Positions 34,567 through 44,092 of a stretch of DNA of 64,000 nucleotides are shown here, piece by piece. Numbering within the stretch: position 1 is the first letter of the stretch; each line of letters begins with the position of its first letter. The DNA lies in NCBI GenBank assembly GCA_900018345.1, contig FCNA01000124.1, forward strand, positions 1-64,000, read 5' to 3'. The position numbers and the translations under genes were made by a program. This DNA is from Clostridiales bacterium CHKCI006. Lineage in GTDB: Bacteria; Bacillota_I; Bacilli_A; Erysipelotrichales; Coprobacillaceae. The notes beneath the pieces were generated by a model. That model saw only the letters and a list, made by a program, of their open reading frames with translations. It did no database searches and was not told where the DNA came from.

Positions 34567-35602
34567 GTGCCACCACATAGAAGTGATGTGTCTTGACAGC
34601 AAAATAGCCTTTATTTTGAATCAGCTGCGAAATGACATTCAAGACATTCGCATAGTTTTCGATATGATCGAGATTGATCTTAGAATTGGCTTTCAGATAA
34701 TGCACAAAGGCCCCTAAGGTCAAAAAGCGCATCTCGCTGCGGCTTTCACGCCGATCCAGCAAGAGGTAGTTCAGCTTGCGCAAGGATTCACTGAGGATCT
34801 GCATGTTCCAGATATTTTTAGCCTGGAAAGGACTCGACATGGTCGTCAGCTCCTGCATATTCTCTGATCCCAGCTGATGAGCGATAAAGATCCCATCTTC
34901 TTTTAAAACACGTCCCACTTCCTCCGGTTTGAAATTCGTATTATAACAAACTAGTAGATCCAGACGTCCATCTTTGAATGGATAACGCTTGTCTGAAGTT
35001 AAGCCGGTTACCCGTACTTTCGTATCAGCAAAGCGCTGCTTGGCTTCTTCCAGCTTCTCATCGACCAGAAAAGCCACCTGGGAATAATGTTTCATTTTTT
35101 CCATGAAGACACCGCCATCGCGGGAAAGACAAGCCATATGATCTTCTTCCTGTACGTAACTATCGACCACTTCCAGAAAATCATAGTTGTCCTGCAGCTC
35201 GGTAATCTCCTCCGGATCAAAAGGCCGTTCGATCTCTTTTTTCAAACGTTCGACCACACCCTTGGCTTCGCCAATGCGTTTTTTGAAACGGAAGCGTCCA
35301 TAGAAATGAAACACCCAGCCGGAAACAATATCAACAACCACACCAATAGCCACAAAAAGCACCAGCAATAACAGACCATTGCCACTGAAAATAGAAATAC
35401 CGCCAAATAAAAGAAAGCAGAACACCATCAGCATGACCGTGCTTTTCATGTTTTTATAAGTGTAACGCTGCTCAAAATCCAAAAAATATTTCAGATCCAG
35501 CCGTTTCATGGCCATCCGGCTATCCAATTCACCAAACAATAAGCGCATCCCGACCATGATCAGGATGATCGATCCTAAAAGTCCCAATAACTCTGTACCC
35601 AT
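34544..35602 (-). CDS. Membrane-anchored methyltransferase-like protein
   Basis: A 352-residue protein. The N-terminal half holds three hydrophobic segments (LLGLLGSIILIMVGMRLLF, STVMLMVFCFLLFGGISIF, LLLLVLFVAIGVVVDIVSGW). The C-terminal part resembles a Methyltransf_11 Rossmann domain: ACLSRDGGVFMEKM near motif I, VAFLVDEKLEEAKQRF, YPFKDGRLDLLVCYNTNF (the F-D-x-x-x-x motif IV region), EEVGRVLKEDGIFIAHQLGSEN and the late YFAVKTHHFYVVARK. The usual G-x-G-x-G AdoMet loop is reduced to D-G-G. It is a lone gene divergent from a lipoprotein gene. Function unknown; it may be a membrane methyltransferase or an inactive relative. Confidence 0.6.
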   Translation of the reverse strand: MGTELLGLLGSIILIMVGMRLLFGELDSRMAMKRLDLKYFLDFEQRYTYKNMKSTVMLMVFCFLLFGGISIFSGNGLLLLVLFVAIGVVVDIVSGWVFHFYGRFRFKKRIGEAKGVVERLKKEIERPFDPEEITELQDNYDFLEVVDSYVQEEDHMACLSRDGGVFMEKMKHYSQVAFLVDEKLEEAKQRFADTKVRVTGLTSDKRYPFKDGRLDLLVCYNTNFKPEEVGRVLKEDGIFIAHQLGSENMQELTTMSSPFQAKNIWNMQILSESLRKLNYLLLDRRESRSEMRFLTLGAFVHYLKANSKINLDHIENYANVLNVISQLIQNKGYFAVKTHHFYVVARKRSQSL

Positions 35603-35701
35603 CTTCTTTCAACTCCTAATTCATGACCCCTATTATAACATAATCCCATCTAATCGCCTAATGATTTTACGAAATTCATACCGTCCCATGTCGATTTAGG
35701 G

Positions 35702-35707
35702 TATAAT
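35702..35707 (+). promoter_or_regulatory. -10 box before the DUF3887-like lipoprotein gene
   Basis: TATAAT, 24 bases before the ATG; the -35 is poor. Confidence 0.4.
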
Positions 35708-35730
35708 AGAAATGATCAGGAGGGATTGAC

Positions 35731-36120
35731 ATGAAAAAAAGACGATTCTTCGGATGTATCCTTGTCGGCCTTTGCTTTCTATTAGGCGCCTGCCAAGCTT
35801 CTTCCGTAAAAGATCCGGATGCCGATATCAAGCAAGCAGCTGCCGCCGTCATCGAGAATCTGAACACAGGCGAATATGAAGCTATTTTTGAAAATGCCAA
35901 TGATATGCTGCAGGAAGATCTCTCACCGACCGAACTGGAAGCGCTCTTTAGAGAAGCAACCAATGGTATCGGAGATTTTGAAGAGATTACCGATCATATT
36001 ATTGACCAAAGTGACGATGAAATTACCGATATTGCTGTCGTCCGCTACGAAAACGGGGAACTGCGCTTCACGCTTGGCTTTGACCAGGAACTCAAACTTT
36101 GTTATATTTACATAAAATAA
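35731..36120 (+). CDS. Small lipoprotein, DUF3887-like
   Basis: A 129-residue lipoprotein: signal MKKRRFFGCILVGLCFLLGAC (Cys21), then a small NTF2-like domain (AAAAVIENLNTGEYEAIFENAND, ELEALFREATNGIGDFEEI, VRYENGELRFTLGFDQELKLCYIYI) as in DUF3887 proteins. The gene product at 40627 carries a similar domain. The ATG follows AGGAGGGATTGAC. Function unknown. Confidence 0.75.
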   Translation: MKKRRFFGCILVGLCFLLGACQASSVKDPDADIKQAAAAVIENLNTGEYEAIFENANDMLQEDLSPTELEALFREATNGIGDFEEITDHIIDQSDDEITDIAVVRYENGELRFTLGFDQELKLCYIYIK

Positions 36121-36144
36121 AAAGACGTTGTTGAACGTCTTTTT
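36119..36144. terminator. Bidirectional terminator
   Basis: AAAGACGT-TGTTGA-ACGTCTTT with A's and T's on the two sides, between convergent genes. Confidence 0.85.
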
Positions 36145-36145
36145 A

Positions 36146-36358
36146 TTATCCAATCTTAACGGAACCTTGTACTTCCTTGCCGTCTTTTAAAGTCGCAACA
36201 TAATAACAAGAAGCTTCCTGTGGTTTATAGTACATGTTTAATGTATCAATATTCACCATTTTAATTTCCTGGGATTTCAAATCTTCTTTAACGACTTTAA
36301 CGATGTCTTCGGCAATAACTTCGGTCTGGTTATATTGTATATAAGTTTTTGCTTTCAT
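36146..36358 (-). CDS. DUF6465-family small protein
   Basis: A 70-residue protein, MKAKTYIQYNQTEVIAEDIV..., with a beta-strand/helix pattern ending YYVATLKDGKEVQGSVKIG. This matches the small DUF6465 family of Firmicutes, whose role is unknown. The open frame begins at 36373, but the ATG at 36358 follows GGAGGTTTTAAGG. Confidence 0.75.
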   Translation of the reverse strand: MKAKTYIQYNQTEVIAEDIVKVVKEDLKSQEIKMVNIDTLNMYYKPQEASCYYVATLKDGKEVQGSVKIG

Positions 36359-36575
36359 CCTTAAAACCTCCATTCAATAAAATTATAGAGGATAAAATCA
36401 CTAAAAGCAAGAAAAAATGCTGAATTTATCTTCAAGTATTCCTGTTTTTCGGATATTTTGTTTCTCTTTTTAAAACGAAAACGCTTTAGTGGTCCTGATT
36501 ATGGAAACAAAAGTCGAACGTCCGCCTTTTTTAGACCTCACGTCAAGGTAACTAGGCATGATGCCTTAAAAAGAA
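36359..36575. other. Intergenic region, nothing recognised
   Basis: Contains the presumed promoter of the DUF6465 gene (AT-rich 36380-36470). No open frame with a ribosome site and no riboswitch-like structure was identified. Confidence 0.4.
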
Positions 36576-36601
36576 AAGCACTGCTTTTTAAGTCAGTGCT
36601 T
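36576..36601 (-). terminator. Terminator of typA
   Basis: AAGCACTG ... CAGTGCTT with T's on the - strand. Confidence 0.8.
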
Positions 36602-36608
36602 AAGATTC

Positions 36609-38432
36609 CTAGCCATTCGCTTTATTTCGCACAAAGGCCTTACGGCGTTCGTTCTCTGTCAAAAGACGCTTACGCAAACGAATATTTTCAGGTGTAACTT
36701 CGACAAGTTCATCATCATTGATGTAATCCAGACAAGCTTCCAGTCCCATCACACGCGGTTTCTTTAAGACAACCGTGGTATCCTTGGTACTTGAACGCGT
36801 ATTGGTCATCTGTTTGCCACGGGTCACATTGACTGTCAGATCATTATCGCGGCTGTGTTCACCCACGATCATGCCCTCATAAACATCGACACCAGGACCA
36901 ACAAACATGACCCCACGGCTCTCGACATTGCCTAATGAATAAGCCGTTGTCTGCCCTTCATCAATGGAAATCAGGACACCTAACGCACGCTCACCGACCG
37001 TACCGCCATCAATTGGACGATATTCCATGAAAGAATGCGAGATGATGCCGTATCCTTTGGTCATCGTTAAGAAATTGGTCATGAAACCGATCATTCCACG
37101 AGATGGTACGGTGTAATGCACACGGGTCTGGCCATCCTGGCTGTTCATATCTTCCAGGATACCGCGTCTTAAGCCTAAAGACTCGATCACGCTACCGATG
37201 CATTCATCCGGTGCTTCGATCTGCACATCTTCATACGGCTCACAGGTCACCCCATCGATTTCTTTTAAGATAACATGTGGACGGGAAACCTGCAATTCAT
37301 AGCCTTCACGGCGCATATTTTCAATCAGAATGGATAAGTGCAGCTCCCCGCGTCCGGAAACGATCCATTCTTCGAAATTAGGAATACGTTCAACACGTAA
37401 AGAAACGTCACGATTCGTCTCACGCATCAGACGTTCTTCGATCTTGCTGGCAGTCACGAATTTCCCGTCACGACCGGCAAATGGACTGGTGTTAGTTCCA
37501 AAGACCATCTGAATGGTGGGTTCATCGATATGGATCATTGGCAATGGATCTTCCTTACCGACATTACATACGGTCTCCCCCACACCAATATCCGCTAAAC
37601 CGGCAATGGCCACAATATCACCGGCGCTGGCTTCTTCAATCTCAATTCGATGCAGTCCTAAAAAGCCAAAGAGCTTTTGGATACGGAACTGTTTGATCGA
37701 ACCATCGGCTCTGCAGCAAGAAACCATTTCATTGACTTTTAAACGGCCCTGCTGGATACGACCGATACCGATACGTCCTACATAATCATTATAGTCCAGT
37801 AAGGTTGGCTGGAACTGTAATGGTGCATCCACATTGACATCCGGTGCCTGGATCTCATTAACGATCAGATCAAACAGGCAATCCATATTTGGCTGCTGGG
37901 TCGTGATGTCTGGATCCAGTGAGCTGGTTCCCTGTAAAGCAGAAACAAAGCAGGTCTGGAATTCTAACTGATCATCATCCGCCCCCAGTTCCATGAACAG
38001 TTCAAGAACTTCATCCATGACTTCCTCAATACGTACGACCGGGCGGTCTACCTTATTAATGACAACGATAGGCTTGACTTTCGCTTCTAAGGCCTTCTTC
38101 AAGACAAAGCGGGTCTGCGGCATCGTTCCCTCATAAGCATCGACCACTAATAAGACACCATCCACCATGCTCATGATACGCTCTACTTCTCCCCCGAAGT
38201 CCGCGTGGCCTGGTGTATCCATGATGTTGATGCGGTAGTTTTTATAATTAATGGCTGTATTTTTAGCCAGGATCGTAATGCCTCTTTCACGCTCTAAGTC
38301 GTTGCTGTCCATGGCACGTTCGGCAATCTGTTCATTATCGCGAAGCGTTCCGGACTGCTTCAGCAGCTGATCCACTAAGGTTGTTTTACCATGATCGACA
38401 TGGGCAATAATAGCAATATTACGAATTTCCAT
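36609..38432 (-). CDS. typA: Ribosome-associated translational GTPase TypA/BipA
   Basis: A full-length 607-residue GTPase. G1 is [16 protein letters not shown]2 region [14 protein letters not shown]3 [16 protein letters not shown]4 NKVDRP and G5 SALQG. EF-G-like domains II, III and V follow, then the TypA-specific C-terminal domain ([36 protein letters not shown]). It binds the 70S ribosome and supports 50S assembly and stress growth. Monocistronic. Confidence 0.97.
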   Translation of the reverse strand: MEIRNIAIIAHVDHGKTTLVDQLLKQSGTLRDNEQIAERAMDSNDLERERGITILAKNTAINYKNYRINIMDTPGHADFGGEVERIMSMVDGVLLVVDAYEGTMPQTRFVLKKALEAKVKPIVVINKVDRPVVRIEEVMDEVLELFMELGADDDQLEFQTCFVSALQGTSSLDPDITTQQPNMDCLFDLIVNEIQAPDVNVDAPLQFQPTLLDYNDYVGRIGIGRIQQGRLKVNEMVSCCRADGSIKQFRIQKLFGFLGLHRIEIEEASAGDIVAIAGLADIGVGETVCNVGKEDPLPMIHIDEPTIQMVFGTNTSPFAGRDGKFVTASKIEERLMRETNRDVSLRVERIPNFEEWIVSGRGELHLSILIENMRREGYELQVSRPHVILKEIDGVTCEPYEDVQIEAPDECIGSVIESLGLRRGILEDMNSQDGQTRVHYTVPSRGMIGFMTNFLTMTKGYGIISHSFMEYRPIDGGTVGERALGVLISIDEGQTTAYSLGNVESRGVMFVGPGVDVYEGMIVGEHSRDNDLTVNVTRGKQMTNTRSSTKDTTVVLKKPRVMGLEACLDYINDDELVEVTPENIRLRKRLLTENERRKAFVRNKANG

Positions 38433-38516
38433 GATTCATACCCCTTCTTTCAACGCGTCAATTATAGCATATTTTATCCATAACACTCAATTTTTTTATC
38501 ATGCTTAGAAGATTTT

Positions 38517-39860
38517 TTAATGTAAGCGGCTTCCTAGATCGCGATAATAATTGACCATCAAAAAGACCTCTGCACCGATCCAGGCTAAGATCTCTGCCAG
38601 ATAGATACCGTTTTGCCCTAACCACAGTGGCAGCAGCAAAGCCGCACCAATGCGCATGACCAGCTCAATCAAACCCGAAATCATCGGAATCAATGTATTT
38701 CCCATGCCCTGCAAGGCATTACGATATAAATGAAGCAGGAACAAGACACTTAAAAATAAGGCCATCACAAACAGATAACGATAGGCAATATCAATGACTT
38801 CTAAACGACTGGTTGCCTCTGCAGAGACAAAAAGCCCAACTAAAGGTTTTCCTAAAAAGATCATCATCAACGAAATCACAAGCGATGTCCCTACAAAAAG
38901 TTTGATAGCTGCCCGGATCCCCTCCCGGATCCGCTCAATTTTACCGGCTCCAAGGTTCTGACCCGCATAGGTCGCGACTGCATAACCATAAGAGACCGCG
39001 GCGAGCTCCAGCAAGCCATAAAGCTTATTGGTCGCAGTGAAGCCTGCCACAAAAAGAAAGCCAAAGCCATTGACCACATACTGGACAACCAGACCGCCCA
39101 CTGAAATGATCGCATTCTGAAATGCAACGGGAGATCCCAGTCTTAAAAGATGTGTGACCATGTCACGATCAAACACCAGATCCTGTCGCTGCATCTTCAA
39201 CACCGGCCAGCGCAAAAGATAAAGAAGACAGAAAAGCGCTGCTAAACACTGCGCGATCACGGTCGCGATCGCAGCCCCAAAGATGCCCCAACCAAACGCA
39301 TAGACAAAAAGCATATCCAAGCCTATATTCGTCACTGAACCAATCACCATGGCAATCAGCGGCGTCTTACTATCTCCAAACGCACGCAGGATCGCACTGA
39401 ACAAATTATAGGCCATAGTGGCAAAGATGCCAGAAAACATCACACGCAAATAAGTGATCGATCCACCAATGACATTTTCCGGAGTGTTCAATAAACCAAG
39501 CACCGGCTCGCATAATAAATGCGCCGCCAGCGTCAATACGACCACAAGTCCTATGGATAACGCACAGGACATCACGACCGACTGTCGGATCTTCGCTTCG
39601 TTTCTGGCCCCGACATGCTGGCTGACAAGAATCGAAAATCCCTGAGCAAAACCGGTAATCGCACTGAGCACCATCCAGTTCAGCCAGTCCGCTGCCCCTA
39701 GTGATGCCAAAGCTTCCACCCCCACCCCATTGCCGACGATCATCGTATCCACCATCGTATAAAGCTGCTGGCAGACATTCCCCAGCATCAAAGGCAAAGC
39801 AAACTTTAAAATTAAGCCGAGAGGTTTTCCCTCTGTCATCACAATTGTTCTTTCTGCCAT
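38517..39860 (-). CDS. MATE-family multidrug efflux transporter
   Basis: A 447-residue transporter with about twelve membrane segments in two similar halves. MATE hallmarks are EGKPLGLILKFALPLMLGNVCQQLYTMVDTMIVG in pieces, GFAQGFSILVSQHVGARNEAKI, and in the second half FTATNKLYGLLELAAVSYGYAVATYAGQNLGAG. It couples Na+ or H+ entry to expulsion of organic cations or flavins; substrates are not predictable. Monocistronic. Confidence 0.93.
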   Translation of the reverse strand: MAERTIVMTEGKPLGLILKFALPLMLGNVCQQLYTMVDTMIVGNGVGVEALASLGAADWLNWMVLSAITGFAQGFSILVSQHVGARNEAKIRQSVVMSCALSIGLVVVLTLAAHLLCEPVLGLLNTPENVIGGSITYLRVMFSGIFATMAYNLFSAILRAFGDSKTPLIAMVIGSVTNIGLDMLFVYAFGWGIFGAAIATVIAQCLAALFCLLYLLRWPVLKMQRQDLVFDRDMVTHLLRLGSPVAFQNAIISVGGLVVQYVVNGFGFLFVAGFTATNKLYGLLELAAVSYGYAVATYAGQNLGAGKIERIREGIRAAIKLFVGTSLVISLMMIFLGKPLVGLFVSAEATSRLEVIDIAYRYLFVMALFLSVLFLLHLYRNALQGMGNTLIPMISGLIELVMRIGAALLLPLWLGQNGIYLAEILAWIGAEVFLMVNYYRDLGSRLH

Positions 39861-39904
39861 CGAATCCCTCCTTCACATCCAGCCTATTATACACCAAAAA
39901 AAGA

Positions 39905-40603
39905 TCAGGAAGCAATGGCCTCCTGAATCTCTGTTACATATTTCTGCATGCTTACGACATCATTGTCCCCATAAACATAGGTTCCACGTGTCGTCTCGAA
40001 AATAAGATAATGCTTGGCTTGGGTCCTGGCATAAAGCCAGTAATCGCCTAAGGTCTGGTTATGATACCTTCCAGCTTCCACTTTGGCATTATTGATGCCG
40101 GCTGTCTTAAAACCGACATGAAAATCATCGGTCAGTGCTACGCTTTCAATATCCTCCATATAGAAAGCGGCTTGCTTCGTAAAGCTTGCATCTAAAATGA
40201 TTCCGTCCTCATCCATATAAAACGTCACCTCACCGGAGTACAAAAAGACACTGAGTACCCCTACAAAAACCAGATACATCACCATACCCACAACAAATCC
40301 AGCCCCGGGCTTGGTTCTCTTGGCTAGGCACCAGTAATTACCTAGCAACACAAATCCCACCAACGCTAAAATTAGTGGAACACCAATGGTCCAGGTTGCC
40401 TCTGTCAGAAAACAGATGCCTAAAGCACAGGCCATGCCTAAAGAAAAGATCCCCATATGACGAGATAATTTACGAAAGTCGTAGCGTGCCTTTTCCTCCG
40501 GGCTAGCCGTATTGTAACCCGCAATCAGACAACCGCCATGTCCCATAAAAAAGACAAGCGCCAAAACCAGGAATAATCCAATCAACCCGACTCCCAGCCA
40601 CAT
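39905..40603 (-). CDS. DUF3784-type membrane protein with PH-like domain
   Basis: A 232-residue membrane protein. The N-terminal half (LVLALVFFMGHGGCLIAGYNTASPEEKARYDFRKLSRHMG in pieces, then further hydrophobic segments) is the DUF3784 signature region G-Y-N-T-x-S-x-E-E-K-A-x-Y-D. Four membrane segments are followed by a C-terminal beta-rich domain (VTFYMDEDGIILDASF ... YLIFETTRGTYVYG) that looks like a bacterial PH domain. It is the last gene of a PadR-controlled unit. Function unknown. Confidence 0.7.
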   Translation of the reverse strand: MWLGVGLIGLFLVLALVFFMGHGGCLIAGYNTASPEEKARYDFRKLSRHMGIFSLGMACALGICFLTEATWTIGVPLILALVGFVLLGNYWCLAKRTKPGAGFVVGMVMYLVFVGVLSVFLYSGEVTFYMDEDGIILDASFTKQAAFYMEDIESVALTDDFHVGFKTAGINNAKVEAGRYHNQTLGDYWLYARTQAKHYLIFETTRGTYVYGDNDVVSMQKYVTEIQEAIAS

Positions 40604-40626
40604 CTCTCTTCACCTCTTCTTTCGCA

Positions 40627-41304
40627 TTAAGCCTGCAGGACATAGAATCCGCCTAAGGTCATCTCTTCTGTAAAGCTGATCCGATAGGCCAGTGTGCCGT
40701 TTTCACAAGCGACGTGAATCTCACTCACACCAAACAGCGTTCCGTTTTGGGTAACCTCTGCATAATATTCATCCGTCACTTCCTGCATTTGTCCCATGTT
40801 TGCCGCAAACTCAGCACTCTGTCTAAACTGTTCAAGCGACATCGATTGCTTCATCTCTTCAGGAAAATACGTATTATAGACAGTCTCGTACTGCCCTGAT
40901 TCCATTAGCTCGATGATCTCTAAAGATTTCTCCCGTATCGTATCCTGATCAAATTTACCGGAAACGCCCATCTCTGTCTGAACAAAGCTAGGCTGCGTCG
41001 TCTTCTCTTGTTCAGCCAAGGAATGCAGGAACATCCATCCCCCGGCAATGACAACGACGATCGCCAGTACCCCAACGATCCAAGGCCACATATTCGCTTT
41101 AGCACCTAAGTTCTGATTAAACTCAGCCGCCAGCTTTTTCGGACTTCCCATGCGGGAAATGATGGCATCCATCGATTCTCCGCTGGACAAAGCGTCCTCG
41201 ATATCGGCATCGATATCACCGATGATCTCATTTTTCTTTTCCGCCGATACATGCAAGTGTCTTTTCAATGACTTTAAATAGGCTTCTTTTGTCATTTCCT
41301 TCAT
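40627..41304 (-). CDS. HAAS-domain membrane protein with DUF3887-like domain
   Basis: A 225-residue protein. Residues 1-70 form a HAAS/DUF1700-type helical domain (EAYLKSLKRHLHVSAEKKNEI, DIDADIEDALSSGES, ISRMGSPKKLAAEF); TM near 73-92 (WPWIVGVLAIVVVIAGGWMF); and an extracytoplasmic NTF2-like domain (EIIELMESGQYETVYNTYFP, CENGTLAYRISFTEEMTLGGFYVL). HAAS proteins commonly follow PadR regulators. The start overlaps the padR stop by 4 bases. Confidence 0.75.
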   Translation of the reverse strand: MKEMTKEAYLKSLKRHLHVSAEKKNEIIGDIDADIEDALSSGESMDAIISRMGSPKKLAAEFNQNLGAKANMWPWIVGVLAIVVVIAGGWMFLHSLAEQEKTTQPSFVQTEMGVSGKFDQDTIREKSLEIIELMESGQYETVYNTYFPEEMKQSMSLEQFRQSAEFAANMGQMQEVTDEYYAEVTQNGTLFGVSEIHVACENGTLAYRISFTEEMTLGGFYVLQA

Positions 41305-41636
41305 CCTCCTAACACAACCGAGACTGCCTGACTAAATTCCTGCCAGAGCATCTCAAATTCTTGAATTCCTTGGCGACCTGCCTGAGTGATTTGATAATAT
41401 TTTCGCTTCATTCGCTGATCTTCCAGTTGAACCCAGTAACTTTTGATGTATCCATCATCCTCCAGACGATATAGGATCGGATAGAGTGTGCCTTCTTTCA
41501 GCTTAAACATGCCCTGACTTCTTTCATCCAGCGCCATGATCAGCTGATACCCATACATATCCTGCTCACTTAACAGATGCAGCACCAAGATCTCCAGCAC
41601 TCCTTTTTTGAGTTGCCGCTCATATTTTGGGTTCAT
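41301..41636 (-). CDS. PadR-family transcriptional regulator
   Basis: A 111-residue PadR protein with the winged helix (ILVLHLLSEQDMYGYQLIMALDERS, FKLKEGTLYPILYRLEDDGYIKSYW) and a short C-terminal dimerisation helix. It is the first gene of a three-gene unit (PadR, HAAS protein, DUF3784 protein), all coupled. Two palindromes overlapping its own -10 indicate autorepression. Confidence 0.92.
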   Translation of the reverse strand: MNPKYERQLKKGVLEILVLHLLSEQDMYGYQLIMALDERSQGMFKLKEGTLYPILYRLEDDGYIKSYWVQLEDQRMKRKYYQITQAGRQGIQEFEMLWQEFSQAVSVVLGG

Positions 41637-41657
41637 TTCACCACCTCACTTAACTAT

Positions 41658-41682
41658 TTAGTATTACTAAGTATATTATACT
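41658..41682 (-). promoter_or_regulatory. Tandem palindromic operator over the padR promoter
   Basis: TTAGTA-T-TACTAA (41658-41670) and AGTATA-T-TATACT (41670-41682) are perfect palindromes spaced by about one turn. On the - strand, TATAAT (41675-41680) lies inside the second. PadR operators are of this AT-rich dyad type, so self-repression is likely. Confidence 0.7.
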
Positions 41683-41704
41683 AAGAGAACAGACTCCCGT
41701 CAAC

Positions 41705-41740
41705 AAAAAGGGAACGAATCAATCATCTTCGATTCGTTCC
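41705..41740 (-). terminator. Terminator of the AAA-PD-(D/E)XK gene
   Basis: GGAACGAATC ... GATTCGTTCC with a ten-base loop, followed by CTTTTTG on the - strand. Confidence 0.8.
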
Positions 41741-41758
41741 ACAACAGATACACCATCT

Positions 41759-43459
41759 TTATCCCTTCATGACCATACAGTTCTTCTCGTAAAAGGCAAT
41801 GCCGTAGTTTATGGTCTGTGTCATTCCACGCCGCTTCAGTTCGGCATCATATTTTTTATCGGCTATCTGTTTGAGGGCATTTTGGCACGCTGTCTCCATC
41901 TCGCCATCATGGGCATATTTCAGTTCAATTACCAGACCTACCCCATCGCGCGTGAAGACCATGAGATCACCATATCCTTCACCCATCTCAACGTTTGATT
42001 TAACCATCCAATTTCCCTGGCTGCGTAAAAGCCCTAATAATAAACCGTGGTAAAAATTTTCTTTCATTCGATCTCGAACTGCCCTATCTCTTACGCTGAT
42101 CGAATCCCACAGATAATCGTTCAACATCTCCTGTATCGTCTTTACATCACCCGACAAAAAAGCCTGGCAAAAACGATTGATTCTGGATGAATCCTGGCGA
42201 ACCATATGGCTAAACCATCTATCAACTAGTTCAGAGAGCAGTTTAACGATCTCCTGGTTTGGAATCCACAATTGATAGGCATCGTCATCCTCCTGATGAA
42301 CCGGTCTACCCGTTAAATACCCGGTGCTATAGAGAGTACTCCAGATGTTCTCAATGCTTTCATCAATGTCTCGATAAACCAGCTCCTGGCTGATGTGTTT
42401 AATGATACATTCCCCATTAAGCAATGCTTCCACTTCTTCTTTGGTTGTTTGATCAGCCTGACTAAGCAATCGCATAATGAGATCGTTCCCACTTGTATTT
42501 GCCCAGTAATTCTTTGGCGTAGCCATTGGATTTGCCAATAGTTCATCACAATAGTTGATGACATCCCAGGGACAATAGACACTAACATTGCCAAACCGAT
42601 AGCCATCATACCAACTCTGGAAAGCTGCTTTGTATGAAGATAAATGATAATATGCCAATATCTCATCAACGTCATGATCCGTAAAGCCAAAGCATTCATT
42701 ATAGCGAAAATCAGAAATCGTATCTACTTTAAGATTATTCAGCCCGGTAAAAATACTTTCTTTAGAAATACGTAAACACCCGGTTAACACAGCAAAGTAA
42801 AGGCAATCATTGGTTTTCAAAGCCTGACTTAACACAAGACGGATCAATGTCATCATTTGATCATAATAGCCATACTGAAAAGCTTTATCCAATGGTACAT
42901 CATATTCATCAATCAGCAGGATGACCTTTTGCTTATAATGTTGATAAAGAAGTCTGGAAAGCGTCTTCATTCCGGCAACCGCGACCTCTTCTGTCATGTC
43001 ATAAACTCCCTGCGTGTCCTTACCCACTTTGATCAATCGCCGATATGCCTCTTTATCAGGCCGAGAAAGATTTTTACTGTCCAATAAGAACTGAAAACGC
43101 ATCGCTTCATCGCCAATGACATTTCTTAAAGCTAAAGAGGCTCCTTCATAAGACAATCCATCCACATTTTTTAAACTGATGGAAATGACCGGAAATTTCC
43201 CCATATACTGATCGCACAATTCCTTTTCCTGCATGATCTTCAATCCATCAAATCGTTCAGGGTGATGATTGATCTCAAAAAAGCATTTCAGCATACTCAC
43301 ATTGAGTGACTTACCAAAGCGTCTAGGTCGAGTGAACAAGTTAACCTTACCCCAATGATTTAATAATTCCTTAATCAGTAATGTTTTATCCACATAATAA
43401 AACCCTTCTGTTGAAAATTCTTCAAAGTTCTCAATCCCAATCGGTAGTTTCTTTTGCAT
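41759..43459 (-). CDS. AAA-ATPase-like protein with C-terminal PD-(D/E)XK nuclease domain
   Basis: A 566-residue protein of the abundant AAA_34-type plus PDDEXK_9 family of anaerobes. It opens LPIGIENFEEF and YVDKTLLIKELL; the P-loop is RPRRFGKSLNVSML, Walker B-like KVILLIDEYDVPLDKA, and the late sensor LTGCLRISKESIFTGLNNL. The C-terminal domain has GYGDLMVFTRDGVGLVIELKYA, i.e. the D-x(n)-E-x-K nuclease core. Length and motifs are complete. These genes occur in many copies in gut Bacillota and behave like mobile or selfish accessory genes; no function is established. Confidence 0.85.
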   Translation of the reverse strand: MQKKLPIGIENFEEFSTEGFYYVDKTLLIKELLNHWGKVNLFTRPRRFGKSLNVSMLKCFFEINHHPERFDGLKIMQEKELCDQYMGKFPVISISLKNVDGLSYEGASLALRNVIGDEAMRFQFLLDSKNLSRPDKEAYRRLIKVGKDTQGVYDMTEEVAVAGMKTLSRLLYQHYKQKVILLIDEYDVPLDKAFQYGYYDQMMTLIRLVLSQALKTNDCLYFAVLTGCLRISKESIFTGLNNLKVDTISDFRYNECFGFTDHDVDEILAYYHLSSYKAAFQSWYDGYRFGNVSVYCPWDVINYCDELLANPMATPKNYWANTSGNDLIMRLLSQADQTTKEEVEALLNGECIIKHISQELVYRDIDESIENIWSTLYSTGYLTGRPVHQEDDDAYQLWIPNQEIVKLLSELVDRWFSHMVRQDSSRINRFCQAFLSGDVKTIQEMLNDYLWDSISVRDRAVRDRMKENFYHGLLLGLLRSQGNWMVKSNVEMGEGYGDLMVFTRDGVGLVIELKYAHDGEMETACQNALKQIADKKYDAELKRRGMTQTINYGIAFYEKNCMVMKG

Positions 43460-43813
43460 CCTTTCTCTCTCCTTTCAGGCTCATATGAAGTATCCTGGAA
43501 ATCTAAAATAAAGCTTTGATCTTACCTTCACTCTATCACAAAAAAAGCAAGGATTCAAGCCACCATTATCTAGTAGGATATGTCACATCCTCAGCATCAA
43601 GTAAATATGCTTTACCAGGCTTTATCTGCATACTCGCAATCAAGCACAAATGTCTCAATACGAAGTGTATGCCAAATCCCCGATATTTCTAGAAGCAGTT
43701 ATAGTGACTGGTAGAATCATCCGTTTTTACAGTAACCTTTTTCAATGAATATATAGTGAAATAGTCATGTAAATAGCATATACTATAAGTACCAGTAGAA
43801 AGGGGTTGATGAT
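43460..43813. other. Intergenic region
   Basis: No gene seen. AT-rich TATA-containing sequence just upstream of 43800 probably holds the promoter of the antitoxin gene, whose ribosome site AAAGGGG lies at 43800-43806. Confidence 0.4.
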
Positions 43814-44092
43814 ATGGCTGGAAAAACTACCAACATCCACATCCGTATGGACGCGGATTTGAAGACACAGGCCGATGCCCTGTTTGCGGAACTCGGCATG
43901 AATTTATCCACCGCATTCAACATCTTCGTGCGCCAGTCACTTCATGAGGGTGGCATTCCCTTTAAAGTGAAGCTGGAACAACCTAATAAGGAAACGATGG
44001 CAGCTATGCTGGAAGCAGAAAGGATTGCCAAAGATTCGTCTATAAAGGGCTACAATGACCTTGAAGAGTTATTTGCTGATCTGAAAAAATGA
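43814..44092 (+). CDS. relB: RelB/DinJ-family antitoxin
   Basis: A 92-residue antitoxin with an N-terminal ribbon-helix-helix (TTNIHIRMDADLKTQADALFAELGMNLSTAFNIFVRQSL in pieces), then GGIPFKVKL and a C-terminal toxin-binding tail (EAERIAKDSSIKGYNDLEELFADL). It matches RelB/DinJ proteins that neutralise YafQ/RelE toxins and autorepress. The toxin start overlaps its stop by 4 bases, but that gene is collapsed, leaving a solitary antitoxin. Confidence 0.9.
   Translation: MAGKTTNIHIRMDADLKTQADALFAELGMNLSTAFNIFVRQSLHEGGIPFKVKLEQPNKETMAAMLEAERIAKDSSIKGYNDLEELFADLKK

Noticed and set aside
36421-36570. Possible riboswitch or small RNA in the gap after the DUF6465 gene
   Set aside because: No conserved riboswitch core could be recognised and no downstream gene in the right orientation would be controlled.
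39977-39997. parS-like sequence (gttccacgtg) as a ParB site
   Set aside because: Only part of the GTTTCACGTGAAAC palindrome matches and it lies in coding sequence; no better parS was found in the window.
42313-42699. 128-codon - strand frame inside the AAA-PD-(D/E)XK gene
   Set aside because: Out-of-frame shadow of a well-matched gene.
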